The notes under the pieces: generated by a model
Database searches by the model: none
What the model saw: the letters and a program-made list of their open reading frames with translations, nothing else
Told to the model about the DNA's origin: nothing
Assembly (NCBI RefSeq): GCF_000379025.1
Contig: NZ_KB900617.1
Span: 1 to 44,403, forward strand
Reading direction: 5' to 3'
DNA: 44,403 nucleotides
DNA from: Orenia marismortui DSM 5156
GTDB taxonomy: Bacteria; Bacillota; Halanaerobiia; Halobacteroidales; Halobacteroidaceae
In this document: positions 1 through 8,515 of the stretch, piece by piece
Layout: each line of letters starts with the position of its first letter
Position numbering within the stretch: position 1 is the stretch's first letter
Position numbers and translations under genes: made by a program

Positions 1-70
1 AAAGGAGTAAGAACTAGACTGTTTAAAGCAGTAAAGTCATTGCTTTAATTATCAAAAGAGGAGTTTTAAA

Positions 71-99
71 CTTTTACCTACAGAAACTTGACACTATCC
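71..99. mobile_element. possible insertion-sequence terminus at left edge
   Basis: The stretch containing CAGAAACTTGACACTATCC resembles the terminal inverted repeats of IS256-type (mutator) elements, which often end in a TTTACACAGAAA..GACACTA pattern. Just before it, bases 1-48 read open in frame 1 (KGVRTRLFKAVKSLL then stop) and could be the tail of a gene entering from the left. I do not recognise that tail as a transposase C-terminus, so the IS assignment rests on the terminus alone and is weak. Confidence 0.2.
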
Positions 100-114
100 T
101 AAGCCATAGATTAT

Positions 115-143
115 TTGATATAACCTCTGCAATATAGTAAAAT
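115..143 (+). promoter_or_regulatory. sigma-A promoter of the 2H phosphoesterase gene
   Basis: TTGATA (115-120), a 17-base spacer and TAAAAT (138-143) form a good housekeeping promoter about 48 bases upstream of the likely TTG start at 191. Confidence 0.5.
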
Positions 144-190
144 ATATATAAATCATTTATTATTGACGTTCTTATTTGGAGGAATTTAAT

Positions 191-760
191 TTGATTAAAC
201 CCGCAGTTTTAGAAGAAGAGTTATTCATTGTTTTAATCCCTGAAAGAAAGGATTTAAACCCTGCACTGAAGCTTCAAAAAGATATTTCAGAGCAATATAA
301 TCTATATGAAGGTGGAATCTATCCTCAACTACATATCACCCTAGATAGAATAAATAAAGATGCTCTTAATTCTGCTAAAAATATTATAAGAGATATCTCC
401 AAAAAAATTGATGAAATTGATATTAGGATCAATAATTTTAAATGCCTACAAATAAAAGAAAAGTTTTTAGTGCTTCAAGTAAATAAAACAGAATCTTTGC
501 TTAATTTAAGCAACAAACTGCATAATAGATTAACTGAACTAGGAATATCAACTATTGATAATTATAATGAATGGGAATTTCATATGAGTTTAATCAGTAA
601 TCAATTTGCTAAAAATAAAATTCCTGAAAAAGATCTTAGTGAATTATGTTTAACACTTGATGGAATCCCACAGAATATATCTACTAAGGCAAAAGAAATT
701 CAAATTTGGCGACCTACTCTAGATCCAGAAAAAAAATGTATAGCCAGTTTTAAGTTATAA
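191..760 (+). CDS. 2'-5' RNA ligase / 2H phosphoesterase family protein
   Basis: Member of the 2H phosphoesterase (LigT-like) superfamily, which act on 2',5' or cyclic phosphodiester bonds in RNA or nucleotides. Two signature HxT/Sx motifs are visible: HITL near residue 48 and HMSL near residue 131, spaced as in the two-lobed fold; total length of 189 aa is typical. A TTG at 176 is also in frame, but GGAGG at 178-182 lies inside it and is 8 bases ahead of TTG 191, so 191 is the translational start. It is a single-gene unit with its own promoter, convergent with the gene at 809. The substrate cannot be read from the sequence. Confidence 0.75.
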   Translation: MIKPAVLEEELFIVLIPERKDLNPALKLQKDISEQYNLYEGGIYPQLHITLDRINKDALNSAKNIIRDISKKIDEIDIRINNFKCLQIKEKFLVLQVNKTESLLNLSNKLHNRLTELGISTIDNYNEWEFHMSLISNQFAKNKIPEKDLSELCLTLDGIPQNISTKAKEIQIWRPTLDPEKKCIASFKL

Positions 761-808
761 TCAAATAGAATCAATTTTCTGCTTGTTATCTTCTACTTTA
801 AATAAGTA

Positions 809-1030
809 TTAATCATCATGATTATATAAATTCCGTAAAATTGTAGTTAATAAAACTACAAAAGCTGTTATCATAATAGCATATAGAAATCTAGCTATAA
901 CCCCTTCTTTTTCTAGGACATACAGAGTGTCAAAAAGACCCTGCACTGCATTATTCCAAGCCAAAGCTGCTACAAAAGCTAGAGCAGCACTAAACATAGT
1001 AAGCATCTGTTCTAGAAGTTTATCCTTCAA
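809..1030 (-). CDS. DUF5654-like small membrane protein
   Basis: A 73-aa protein starting MKDKLLEQM with two hydrophobic segments (about residues 10-28 and 45-63, the latter FLYAIMITAFVVLLTTILR) and a conserved-looking AALAWN motif, the pattern of the DUF5654 family of unknown function. The frame extends to a GTG at 1039, but AGAGGTGAT overlaps that codon and is well spaced for the TTG at 1030, so 1030 is taken as the start. It has no obvious operon partner: the gene upstream (1186) is separated by a strong hairpin terminator. Confidence 0.6.
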   Translation of the reverse strand: MKDKLLEQMLTMFSAALAFVAALAWNNAVQGLFDTLYVLEKEGVIARFLYAIMITAFVVLLTTILRNLYNHDD

Positions 1031-1140
1031 AAAAATCACCTCTGTAAAGACTATGATAAACCAGGGTAATAAATTACCTATTTAGGGTGATCTTCTATTA
1101 GTCTAAACTATCTTTTACTTCACAATTTTATAGCACTATT

Positions 1141-1176
1141 CATAAATCCCGGCAAATTAATTTGCCGGGATTTATG
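1141..1176 (-). terminator. perfect 18-bp-arm hairpin ending the chemotaxis operon
   Basis: An uninterrupted palindrome centred on AAATT|AATTT with CCCGGC/GCCGGG in the stem lies 10 bases after the stop of the last receptor gene. The U-tract on the minus strand is weak, but position and stem strength fit the end of the minus-strand che operon. Confidence 0.7.
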
Positions 1177-1185
1177 AATTACTTA

Positions 1186-3300
1186 TTAAAATCTCTCAAA
1201 ATCATCCTCATCAAGATTCATCATTTTAGATAAATCCTCTACCTCTTCTTGTTTCACTTTACTTTTAGTGCTTTCTAAATAATCAAATTTATTATTATTC
1301 AAATCTAATTTAAATCTATTAACTATTTGAGACATATCTTTAGCTTCTTCATTTAAAACTTCACTAGAACTAGCAATCTCCTCTACCATAGAAGCATTAT
1401 CTTGAGTTACTTGATTTAACTCTTCTACTGCTTCTTGAATCTGATTAGCTGCTGAACTTTGTTGTTCCATAGCAGCTGCTATCTCTTCAATTGCTTGAGA
1501 ACTTTGATTACTATTCTCTACAATCTCTTTTAGGGCATATCCTGTCTTCTCTACTAAGTCATTTCCTTCTTCAATCTGTCCAATAATAGCATTAATTAAT
1601 TTATCTATTTCTTTGGCAGATTCTGCAGTTCTACCAGCAAGATTTCTAACTTCTGCAGCTACTACAGCAAAACCTTTACCATGTTCTCCTGCTCGGGCAG
1701 CTTCTACTGCTGCATTTAAAGCTAATAAGTTAGTTTGAAAAGCAATATCATTAACTACTGTAATAATATCAGCTATCTCCTTACTGCTTGCTGTAATCTT
1801 AGACATAGATCTCATAGTTTCATCTACTATTTCAGAACCTTTATTAACAGTTTCTTTACTATCTCGAGCAAAATCATTTGCTTCTTCTGAACTGGCTGCT
1901 ACTTCTTGAATAGAAGCATTTATTTCCTCAATTGTTGCTGATACCTCTTCTAATGAAGATGCTTGCTCTTGAGTTCTTTCTGATAGATCCTGATTTCCCA
2001 TAGAGATTTCATCAGCCGCATTACCAACTGTTGCCGATGATTCTTGTACTTGATATAATGCTTTATTCAAAGAATCGATAGTTTCATTAAGATTATCTGA
2101 CATCTTCTTAAGTTCATTTTTAGCATCAACAGAAACTTTTTGAGTAAAATCTCCATCGGCCACTCGGGCTAATACTTTTTCAATATCACGGATTATTTCC
2201 TGCAAAGAATTAATTGTGTTATTAACACTCTTAGCCATTTTACCTAGCTCATCATCACTATCAAATTCAACCTCTTCACTAAAGTCACCATCTTCTACTT
2301 TAGCCAAAACTTTTCTAATGCTTTTAATTGTTCTACTAATATATTTCGTTATAACCCAGGCGATAGCTATTCCAGTTGCTACTACTATTATTAAAAGAAT
2401 TAAATTAATAACATTAGTAGTGTTAATTTGATTTTGCATATCTGTTTTGAATTTTTTTCTTAAACCTTCTAGTTCATTTTCTACTGCTCTAGCTTTACTT
2501 ACCATAGTACTTTCTGCTGTTTTTTCATTTTCTATAGCTTGTACATAATTATTAAACGCCACTTGATAATTATTAACCGCTTTAATAATATTGTTTATAT
2601 CACTTCGATTATTATCTTTTTCCCAAAGCTTTTCTTTAATTTGCTCAACCTGAGTAGTGATTTCTTGAATATTTTCATCAAATAATTTTAGATATTTCTG
2701 ATCTTCTTTGATAACAAAATTCTTTTCTTCAATTCGTGTATCTAAAATTCCCTTAATTATTCTATTGGCATCATATGCTATTTCAAGTTCTCTATTAATA
2801 ACTTCTATACTTTGATTATTATTTATCACTTTACTAATTTCTACCTTTTGTTCTTTTTTGAAATCTTCGGCAATTCGAATAGCATTCCTAGCAGATTTGA
2901 CCATACTCTGGTCAGCATTCTCTTCCTTTTGATAATATTCTTCGTATTTATCAAAAGCTTTTTTATAATCATTTATATTATTAATAATATTATCCATAAC
3001 AGTTCTATCTTCTTGCTTGTCCAACTTATCTTTGGTATTTCTTGCTTGTTGAATCATATCTTCCACTTCAGAATTAACTTTACTAAGATACTCTTCATTA
3101 TTTCGTAAAATAAAGTTTTTCTCTTGAGTTCTAATTCCTTTCATATACTTAATCATTCGATTAGCATCATCAGCAATTTCTACCTTATTTTCTACTCTAT
3201 TGAAACCCAGATAACTAAATCCTCCTACAATAACCGCTAAAATAATTACTATGCCAAAACCTAATCCTAATTTGCTTCCTACTTTCAAATTTTTAAACAT
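1186..3300 (-). CDS. methyl-accepting chemotaxis protein, helical bimodular (HBM-like) sensor, tandem HAMP
   Basis: Transmembrane chemoreceptor of 704 aa. Transmembrane helices lie at about 11-31 and 297-319. The extracytoplasmic region between them is all helical and visibly duplicated: a DANRxIK...EKNF segment at 46-63 recurs at 178-195, 132 residues later, as expected for an HBM-type four-helix sensor. Two consecutive HAMP-like units follow (both with DGDF, about 320-373 and 377-425), then the MCP signalling hairpin with its highly conserved tip ([21 protein letters not shown]). The C-terminus ends DEDDFERF, matching the tail of the dCache receptor upstream. Last gene of the che operon, 83 bases after cheD. 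AGGGGGGCAG serves as ribosome site. Ligand unknown; HBM domains in other bacteria bind small organic acids. Confidence 0.9.
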   Translation of the reverse strand: MFKNLKVGSKLGLGFGIVIILAVIVGGFSYLGFNRVENKVEIADDANRMIKYMKGIRTQEKNFILRNNEEYLSKVNSEVEDMIQQARNTKDKLDKQEDRTVMDNIINNINDYKKAFDKYEEYYQKEENADQSMVKSARNAIRIAEDFKKEQKVEISKVINNNQSIEVINRELEIAYDANRIIKGILDTRIEEKNFVIKEDQKYLKLFDENIQEITTQVEQIKEKLWEKDNNRSDINNIIKAVNNYQVAFNNYVQAIENEKTAESTMVSKARAVENELEGLRKKFKTDMQNQINTTNVINLILLIIVVATGIAIAWVITKYISRTIKSIRKVLAKVEDGDFSEEVEFDSDDELGKMAKSVNNTINSLQEIIRDIEKVLARVADGDFTQKVSVDAKNELKKMSDNLNETIDSLNKALYQVQESSATVGNAADEISMGNQDLSERTQEQASSLEEVSATIEEINASIQEVAASSEEANDFARDSKETVNKGSEIVDETMRSMSKITASSKEIADIITVVNDIAFQTNLLALNAAVEAARAGEHGKGFAVVAAEVRNLAGRTAESAKEIDKLINAIIGQIEEGNDLVEKTGYALKEIVENSNQSSQAIEEIAAAMEQQSSAANQIQEAVEELNQVTQDNASMVEEIASSSEVLNEEAKDMSQIVNRFKLDLNNNKFDYLESTKSKVKQEEVEDLSKMMNLDEDDFERF

Positions 3301-3383
3301 ATTACTGCCCCCCTTAGATTTAATTTGAATACTTACGATCCAACATAAAATTTAATTACAATAACTATCTAGTAATCTTATAT

Positions 3384-3872
3384 TTAGTATAGTATCTTCG
3401 GCAGTATATTTTTTATTTTTCTTAAATAAACACTACCACCAGCACAAAAATAAATCTGCCTACCATAATTGCCCCCAACATCTTCTGCAATAATTGGAAT
3501 CTTCTCTTTACTAAGAATTTCTCGTGCTAGTTTAATATTTTCTAAAGCTATATTACTATATTGAATTTTAGCAACCTGTCCACCACCAAAAATCTTTGCC
3601 TTTAAATTTTTAGAATTTGCTCCCAAATGAATCATTCTTTCTAATAATAAAGCTATTGCATCTACTCCATACTTAGCTCTGTTATTATTACTTCTACTAT
3701 AACTTTTAGTAGGTAACATAAAATGATTCATACCATAAATCGAATTATTGGAGTCCAGTAAACATACTGCTACACAAGAACCTAATAAGGTAGAAATTAC
3801 TAAATTATTATCTTTAAATACATAGATGTCTCCAGCAAAAATCTCTTTAATTCTTTTTCTTTTAGTAATCAT
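3384..3872 (-). CDS. cheD: chemoreceptor glutamine deamidase CheD
   Basis: CheD deamidates receptor glutamines to glutamates, tuning chemoreceptor output. The 162-aa protein has the catalytic Cys33 in TLLGSCVAVC and His50 in GMNHFMLP, the Cys-His arrangement of the family, and the C-terminal GGNYGR segment. It lies between two receptor genes, 13 bases after the upstream one. The ribosome site is poor (AAAGAA), so translation may be coupled to the upstream receptor. In Bacillus and Thermotoga CheD partners with the phosphatase CheC; no cheC is present here, so regulation of CheD must differ or cheC lies elsewhere. Confidence 0.92.
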   Translation of the reverse strand: MITKRKRIKEIFAGDIYVFKDNNLVISTLLGSCVAVCLLDSNNSIYGMNHFMLPTKSYSRSNNNRAKYGVDAIALLLERMIHLGANSKNLKAKIFGGGQVAKIQYSNIALENIKLAREILSKEKIPIIAEDVGGNYGRQIYFCAGGSVYLRKIKNILPKILY

Positions 3873-3885
3873 AATTGTTTATTCT

Positions 3886-5871
3886 TTAGAACCTTTCAAA
3901 ATCATCTTCATTAAAATCAATTCTACTATTCTCTTCTAAAAGATCAAATTCTTGTTGATAATTCTCATTGACTCTTTCTTCAAAATCAGTCTCAATATTA
4001 ATATTTCCTACTTGTAAGTTTAATTTAAATCTCTTAATAATCTTTAATAACTCTTCAGCTTCATCATTTAAAGAATCGCTAGCACTAGACATTTCTTCAA
4101 CCATAGAAGCATTCTGTTGAGTCACTTGATTTAACTCATCAACTGCCCCTTGTATCTGATTAGCTGCAGAAGATTGTTCTTCCATAGCTGCCGCAATCTC
4201 TGATATCGATTGAGATGTTAGTTTGCTATTCTCCACAATTTGTGATAAAGAATTACCTGTTTCTTCAACCAATTGGTTACCATTTTCAATTTGGCTAATA
4301 ATATTAGTAATTAGCCTTTCTATCTCTTCAGCAGATTCAGCGGTTCTACCAGCAAGATTTCTAACCTCTGCTGCTACTACAGCAAAGCCTTTACCATGTT
4401 CTCCAGCCCGAGCTGCTTCTACTGCTGCATTAAGAGCTAATAAGTTGGTCTGAAAAGCAATATCATTAACTACTGTAATGATATCAGCTATTTCCTTACT
4501 ACTTGCCGTTATCTCAGACATTGATCTCATAGTTCTATTCACAACTTCTGAACCTTCCTCAACTACTTCCATAGTCTGCTGAGATAGATTATCTGTATCT
4601 TCAGAGTTAGCAGCTACCTCTTGGATTGAAGCTGTAATTTCTTCTATAGTAGCAGACACTTCCTCTAAGGAGGAGGCTTGTTCTTGAGTTCTCTGTGATA
4701 AATCTTGATTACCACTAGCAATTTCATCAGAAGCATCAGTTACATTAATTGAAGCCTGTTGCACCATTTTCATAACTCTACTTAAATCATCAATTGTCTT
4801 ATTTAAACTTCTAGCCATTTGACCTAATTCATCATTACTTTTTACTTTAACTTTTTCACTAAAGTCTCCTTTAGCTAGTTTAGATAAGATTCGCTGAACT
4901 TTATTAATAGTTTTAGAAATAGAACCAGACATAAAGAAAACAATTAAAGAAATAATTATAAATAAAATAATATAACCAATAGTTGATTTTCTAACTATCT
5001 CATCTGCTGCTACTGTTAACTCTTTAACTGGTACTGTTAAACCTAATGACCAATCAACTCCAGCAATTGGATGATAATAAACATATTTGTCTTCTCCTGC
5101 AAAAGTATAACGTGCTACATCATAATTTTCTTCTACCATTTTCTCTACTATACTGACCAATTCTTTATTAACAAGATCATTACTTGTATCCAATAAATTT
5201 AAATCAAATACATATTTAGCTTGAGGGTGGGATAAAGTTAAGCCATTATCATCTATCATATAAGCATAACCTGTTTCACCTAATCTAAAATTATTGATGA
5301 TTTTCTGTAATGGTTTTAATAGAACATTTCCTGCTAAAAATGATACAACTTTTCCTTGCTTATCTCTAATTGGAACTGCAATTACAAAAACATCTTCACC
5401 ACTTAATTTTGAATTAACAGGATCACCAATTACTAAATCTTTAGTTTGTTTAATTTCCTTAAAGTAATCTCTTGTACTTAAATCATAAATATTTTGATCA
5501 TATGTAGTCCAAGCTTGACCTTTTAAATTGATCAACATTAAATTAGCAAAGGTTCCTTTAAGAGAGTTAGATTCTATCTTATCTATTATAGGCCATACTT
5601 CTTCTAATTCTTGATCCCAGTCAGAAGACAATTCTAGTGAATTAGCTAAGATTTTAACTTCATTCTTCTTAGCCCCTAACCAATTATTTATTACTTGGCC
5701 ATTATTTTTAACCTGTTCTAAACCATTCTGTTCAACTGTCTGGGTCACATTATCTATCACTAAATTGTAGTTTTGATATAATAATCCCCCTAAAATAATT
5801 ATTAATGGAATTAAAATCGAAACAAGCAATTTATTTCTAACTGTTAATCTTCTTTTTATAAAGTCTAACAT
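3886..5871 (-). CDS. methyl-accepting chemotaxis protein with dCache sensor domain
   Basis: Chemoreceptor of 661 aa. A transmembrane helix at about 14-33, a roughly 250-residue extracellular dCache_1-type domain (features such as [25 protein letters not shown] and the [13 protein letters not shown] strand), a second helix at about 292-312, one HAMP (KGDFSEKV), and the MCP hairpin with a fully conserved tip. It ends NEDDFERF. dCache domains commonly bind amino acids or other small metabolites; the ligand cannot be assigned. AAAGGAGGT is 7-8 bases before the ATG; the gene follows cheB by 15 bases, so it is co-transcribed with its own adaptation enzymes. Confidence 0.92.
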   Translation of the reverse strand: MLDFIKRRLTVRNKLLVSILIPLIIILGGLLYQNYNLVIDNVTQTVEQNGLEQVKNNGQVINNWLGAKKNEVKILANSLELSSDWDQELEEVWPIIDKIESNSLKGTFANLMLINLKGQAWTTYDQNIYDLSTRDYFKEIKQTKDLVIGDPVNSKLSGEDVFVIAVPIRDKQGKVVSFLAGNVLLKPLQKIINNFRLGETGYAYMIDDNGLTLSHPQAKYVFDLNLLDTSNDLVNKELVSIVEKMVEENYDVARYTFAGEDKYVYYHPIAGVDWSLGLTVPVKELTVAADEIVRKSTIGYIILFIIISLIVFFMSGSISKTINKVQRILSKLAKGDFSEKVKVKSNDELGQMARSLNKTIDDLSRVMKMVQQASINVTDASDEIASGNQDLSQRTQEQASSLEEVSATIEEITASIQEVAANSEDTDNLSQQTMEVVEEGSEVVNRTMRSMSEITASSKEIADIITVVNDIAFQTNLLALNAAVEAARAGEHGKGFAVVAAEVRNLAGRTAESAEEIERLITNIISQIENGNQLVEETGNSLSQIVENSKLTSQSISEIAAAMEEQSSAANQIQGAVDELNQVTQQNASMVEEMSSASDSLNDEAEELLKIIKRFKLNLQVGNINIETDFEERVNENYQQEFDLLEENSRIDFNEDDFERF

Positions 5872-5886
5872 AAAAAACTACCTCCT

Positions 5887-6936
5887 TTAATCATTTAAAT
5901 AACTTATGATCTTTTCTACTATTTGATTTAATGCTACTATTTCTGTTGCTGCTCCTATCTCTATAGCCCTTTTGGGCATCCCAAAGATAGTAGAGCTTTC
6001 TTGGTTTTGGACTAAAGTATAACCTCCAACTTCTTTAATTCTTCTTAACCCTTTTGCTCCATCACTTCCCATTCCTGTTAGCAAAACAGCAATTACTGAC
6101 GAATCAGCAAGCTGAGCTAAGGAATTAAAGCTTACATCTACTGCTGGGCGTTGATAATTAACTTTTGCTCCTCTTAGCAATTTAACATAATATCCAGCAC
6201 GACGCTTTTTTACTTCCAAATGATAACCTCCAGGAGCAACTAAAGCTTGTCCAGCAAGAATTTGATCTCCATCTTCTGCTTCTTTAACTTTGATCTTAGA
6301 AATTTGATTTAGATTTTCAGCAAAGGTCTTAGTAAACTCCTTAGGCATATGTTGAATAATCACCACCCCTGGAATATCATCTGGCATCTGAGGTAAGATT
6401 TGTCTAAGTGCTCTTACCCCTCCAGTAGAAGCACCTATAGCAATAATTCTATTCTTTACTTTCTTTTTAATCTTTATTGGAGCATTAGCTTTGGAATTAG
6501 TAGATATATTATATCCTTTTAACTTTCTGACCTCTACCTTAGCAGCAACTGCAAGTTTGTCCAGCAGCTCTCTTTGAAATTCTATTCTCATCTCTCTTTT
6601 AGCTAAATTAGGCTTAGCAACAAAGTCAACTGCCCCTAATTCTAAAGCCTTTAAAGTAACTTGACTACCTTGAGAAGTTAAAGTACTAACCATTACTACT
6701 GGCAATGGATGAGCTATCATCAATCTTTTCAAAAATTCTAGACCATTCATTCTAGGCATTTCTACATCTAGAGTTAATATATCTGGGCTTAACTTTTTTA
6801 TCTTTTTTACTGCTAAAAAGGGATCTCTAGCAGTTCCTACCACTTCTAAATTAGGACTTCTTTCTACAGTACTTTTCAACAATTGTCTTACTACTGGAGA
6901 ATCATCAACTATTAATACTCTGACTTTCTTACTCAT
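5887..6936 (-). CDS. cheB: chemotaxis response regulator protein-glutamate methylesterase CheB
   Basis: Removes methyl groups from receptor glutamates and is activated by CheA phosphorylation. N-terminal receiver (about 5-125) with the acidic pair D11/D12 and phospho-acceptor D57 (TLDVEMPRM). C-terminal esterase (about 160-347) has the catalytic triad in IGASTGG (Ser), QHMPKEF (His) and LLTGMGSDGAKG (Asp). Length 349 aa is normal. AGGAG precedes the ATG by 10 bases. Sits between cheR and the dCache receptor, in the usual pairing with the methyltransferase. Confidence 0.95.
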   Translation of the reverse strand: MSKKVRVLIVDDSPVVRQLLKSTVERSPNLEVVGTARDPFLAVKKIKKLSPDILTLDVEMPRMNGLEFLKRLMIAHPLPVVMVSTLTSQGSQVTLKALELGAVDFVAKPNLAKREMRIEFQRELLDKLAVAAKVEVRKLKGYNISTNSKANAPIKIKKKVKNRIIAIGASTGGVRALRQILPQMPDDIPGVVIIQHMPKEFTKTFAENLNQISKIKVKEAEDGDQILAGQALVAPGGYHLEVKKRRAGYYVKLLRGAKVNYQRPAVDVSFNSLAQLADSSVIAVLLTGMGSDGAKGLRRIKEVGGYTLVQNQESSTIFGMPKRAIEIGAATEIVALNQIVEKIISYLND

Positions 6937-6988
6937 CTAATCTTAACTCCTATCATCAATTGTTTTTATGATCCTGTTTATAATAATT

Positions 6989-7825
6989 TTAAGTAATTTT
7001 CTGATAAGTAGTTTTATAAACTGATCTCCACTTTTGTTCTACCTGTCTACTACTATTTATAGACTCTGAATGACCTAAAAATAAATAACCATCACTTTTT
7101 AATTTTTGATAAAACTGCTTAATGATCTTCTCTCTAGTTTTGGGCCTAAAATAAATAAACACATTTCGGCAGAATATAAAGTCTAAATTATCTTTAATCG
7201 AACTATCTTCAAGTTGATTTAAGTTTAATTTTTTAAATTCTATTAGATCGCGCAGTTCTTCTTTAGCTTTAAATAGATTAGCTTGTTTTCCTCTTCCTAA
7301 CTTAAAATACTTCTTTAATAGATCATAAGGGATTGCATTTACCTTATCATAAGAATAAATTCCCTCTTTCCCAGTTTTTAAAACATCAGTGTTAATATCT
7401 GTGGCCAATATTTTAATATTCCAACTTGTATTAATAAAATATTCTCTAAGTATAATAGCTAAACTGTAAGCCTCCTCTCCGCTAGAACATCCTGCACTCC
7501 AAACTCTAATACTTTTATTTTTATTTCTTTTTTCTATTCTAGGAAGCACCTGCTCTTTTATAAACTTAAAATGATATTCTTCTCTAAAAAATTTAGTTAC
7601 ATTAGTAGTTAATATATTATATATTTGGGATAACTCCTGGGGGGTATTAATTAGATATTGATAATACTCTTCAAAGCTTGTTAGGCCTAGTTTATATAAT
7701 CTTTTAGAAAGCCTAGAATTGACCATTGCTCTTTTTTTGTCATGTAAATTTACTCCAATAGACTTATAAATTAAGCTACTTATTTTTTGAAAAATATCAT
7801 AATTAAGAGTATAATTTCTATTCAT
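6989..7825 (-). CDS. cheR: chemoreceptor methyltransferase CheR
   Basis: SAM-dependent protein-glutamate O-methyltransferase acting on the receptors. 278 aa with the helical N-terminal domain (about 8-75) and a Rossmann methyltransferase domain: VWSAGCSSGEEAYSLA is the SAM-binding loop, and ILATDIN and FIFCRNVFIYF are the characteristic downstream motifs. It starts 2 bases after the cheW stop, using GGTGG inside the end of cheW, so the two are translationally coupled. A tether-dependent CheR would be consistent with the aromatic C-termini of both receptors in the operon, but the relevant beta-subdomain loop cannot be judged by eye. Confidence 0.95.
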   Translation of the reverse strand: MNRNYTLNYDIFQKISSLIYKSIGVNLHDKKRAMVNSRLSKRLYKLGLTSFEEYYQYLINTPQELSQIYNILTTNVTKFFREEYHFKFIKEQVLPRIEKRNKNKSIRVWSAGCSSGEEAYSLAIILREYFINTSWNIKILATDINTDVLKTGKEGIYSYDKVNAIPYDLLKKYFKLGRGKQANLFKAKEELRDLIEFKKLNLNQLEDSSIKDNLDFIFCRNVFIYFRPKTREKIIKQFYQKLKSDGYLFLGHSESINSSRQVEQKWRSVYKTTYQKIT

Positions 7826-7827
7826 AA

Positions 7828-8412
7828 TTAATCCACCATCTCTTTTATATCTTCTTCACTTCCTTTAAAATCAGTAGTCTCTTCTTTACTTTCTTTTGAA
7901 TTTAACTTATTAATTCTTCTAAACTCTTCAAAAGAAACTATCTTATTTAATTCTAATAACATAACTAATCTATCTTCTAATTTAGCCATACCTCTAATAA
8001 AGGTCATATCCACTTCTGAACCAAAGTCTAAATCATCTTGAATATCTTCTTTAGAAAAACTAATAATATCAGATACCTGATCAACTATAACTCCAACGAT
8101 TTTATCTTTGATTTCTAAAACTATAATTACAGTAAAATTATCATAATCTCGTAATTCTAATCCAAATTTCTTTCTCAAATCAATAACTGGAATTACTTCA
8201 CCTCTAAAATTAATTACTCCTTTAACTACCTCTGGTGCATTAGGCATCTTAGTTGGGTTAATATAGCGAATAATCTCTTGAACTTTTAAGACATCTACTC
8301 CATACTCTTCTTCCATTACTTTAAAGGTTAAAAATTGATTCTCAGCAGAAATATTGGTTAATTGTTGATTCAAAATGTTCATTGTATTATCTTGTTGCTC
8401 TGTTTTTCTCAT
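7828..8412 (-). CDS. cheW: chemotaxis coupling protein CheW
   Basis: Scaffold linking receptors to CheA. The CheW fold spans about residues 20-155 (FLTFKVMEEEYGVDVLKVQEI, VIPVIDLRKKFGL, ending FIRGMAKLEDRLVMLLEL). The protein is longer than the usual 150-160 aa owing to a 20-residue N-terminal extension and an acidic C-terminal tail (SKEETTDFKGSEEDIKEMVD). The frame opens at a GTG at 8424, but GGGGTG is 9 bases ahead of ATG 8412, which is taken as the start (194 aa). Lies 91 bases downstream of cheA. Confidence 0.93.
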   Translation of the reverse strand: MRKTEQQDNTMNILNQQLTNISAENQFLTFKVMEEEYGVDVLKVQEIIRYINPTKMPNAPEVVKGVINFRGEVIPVIDLRKKFGLELRDYDNFTVIIVLEIKDKIVGVIVDQVSDIISFSKEDIQDDLDFGSEVDMTFIRGMAKLEDRLVMLLELNKIVSFEEFRRINKLNSKESKEETTDFKGSEEDIKEMVD

Positions 8413-8515
8413 GATTAAATTCACCCCACTTTTTTATTGACTATTATCTATCATCCTATAATTTTAGCTATTTATTTTTTCTAGTAGTTAATAGCTATTA
8501 ACAGTAGCAAATTTC

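Noticed and set aside
4223-4453. Plus-strand open frames opposite the receptors, cheY and the MCP-like gene
   Set aside because: Shadows of strongly conserved minus-strand genes, without ribosome sites or protein-like motifs.
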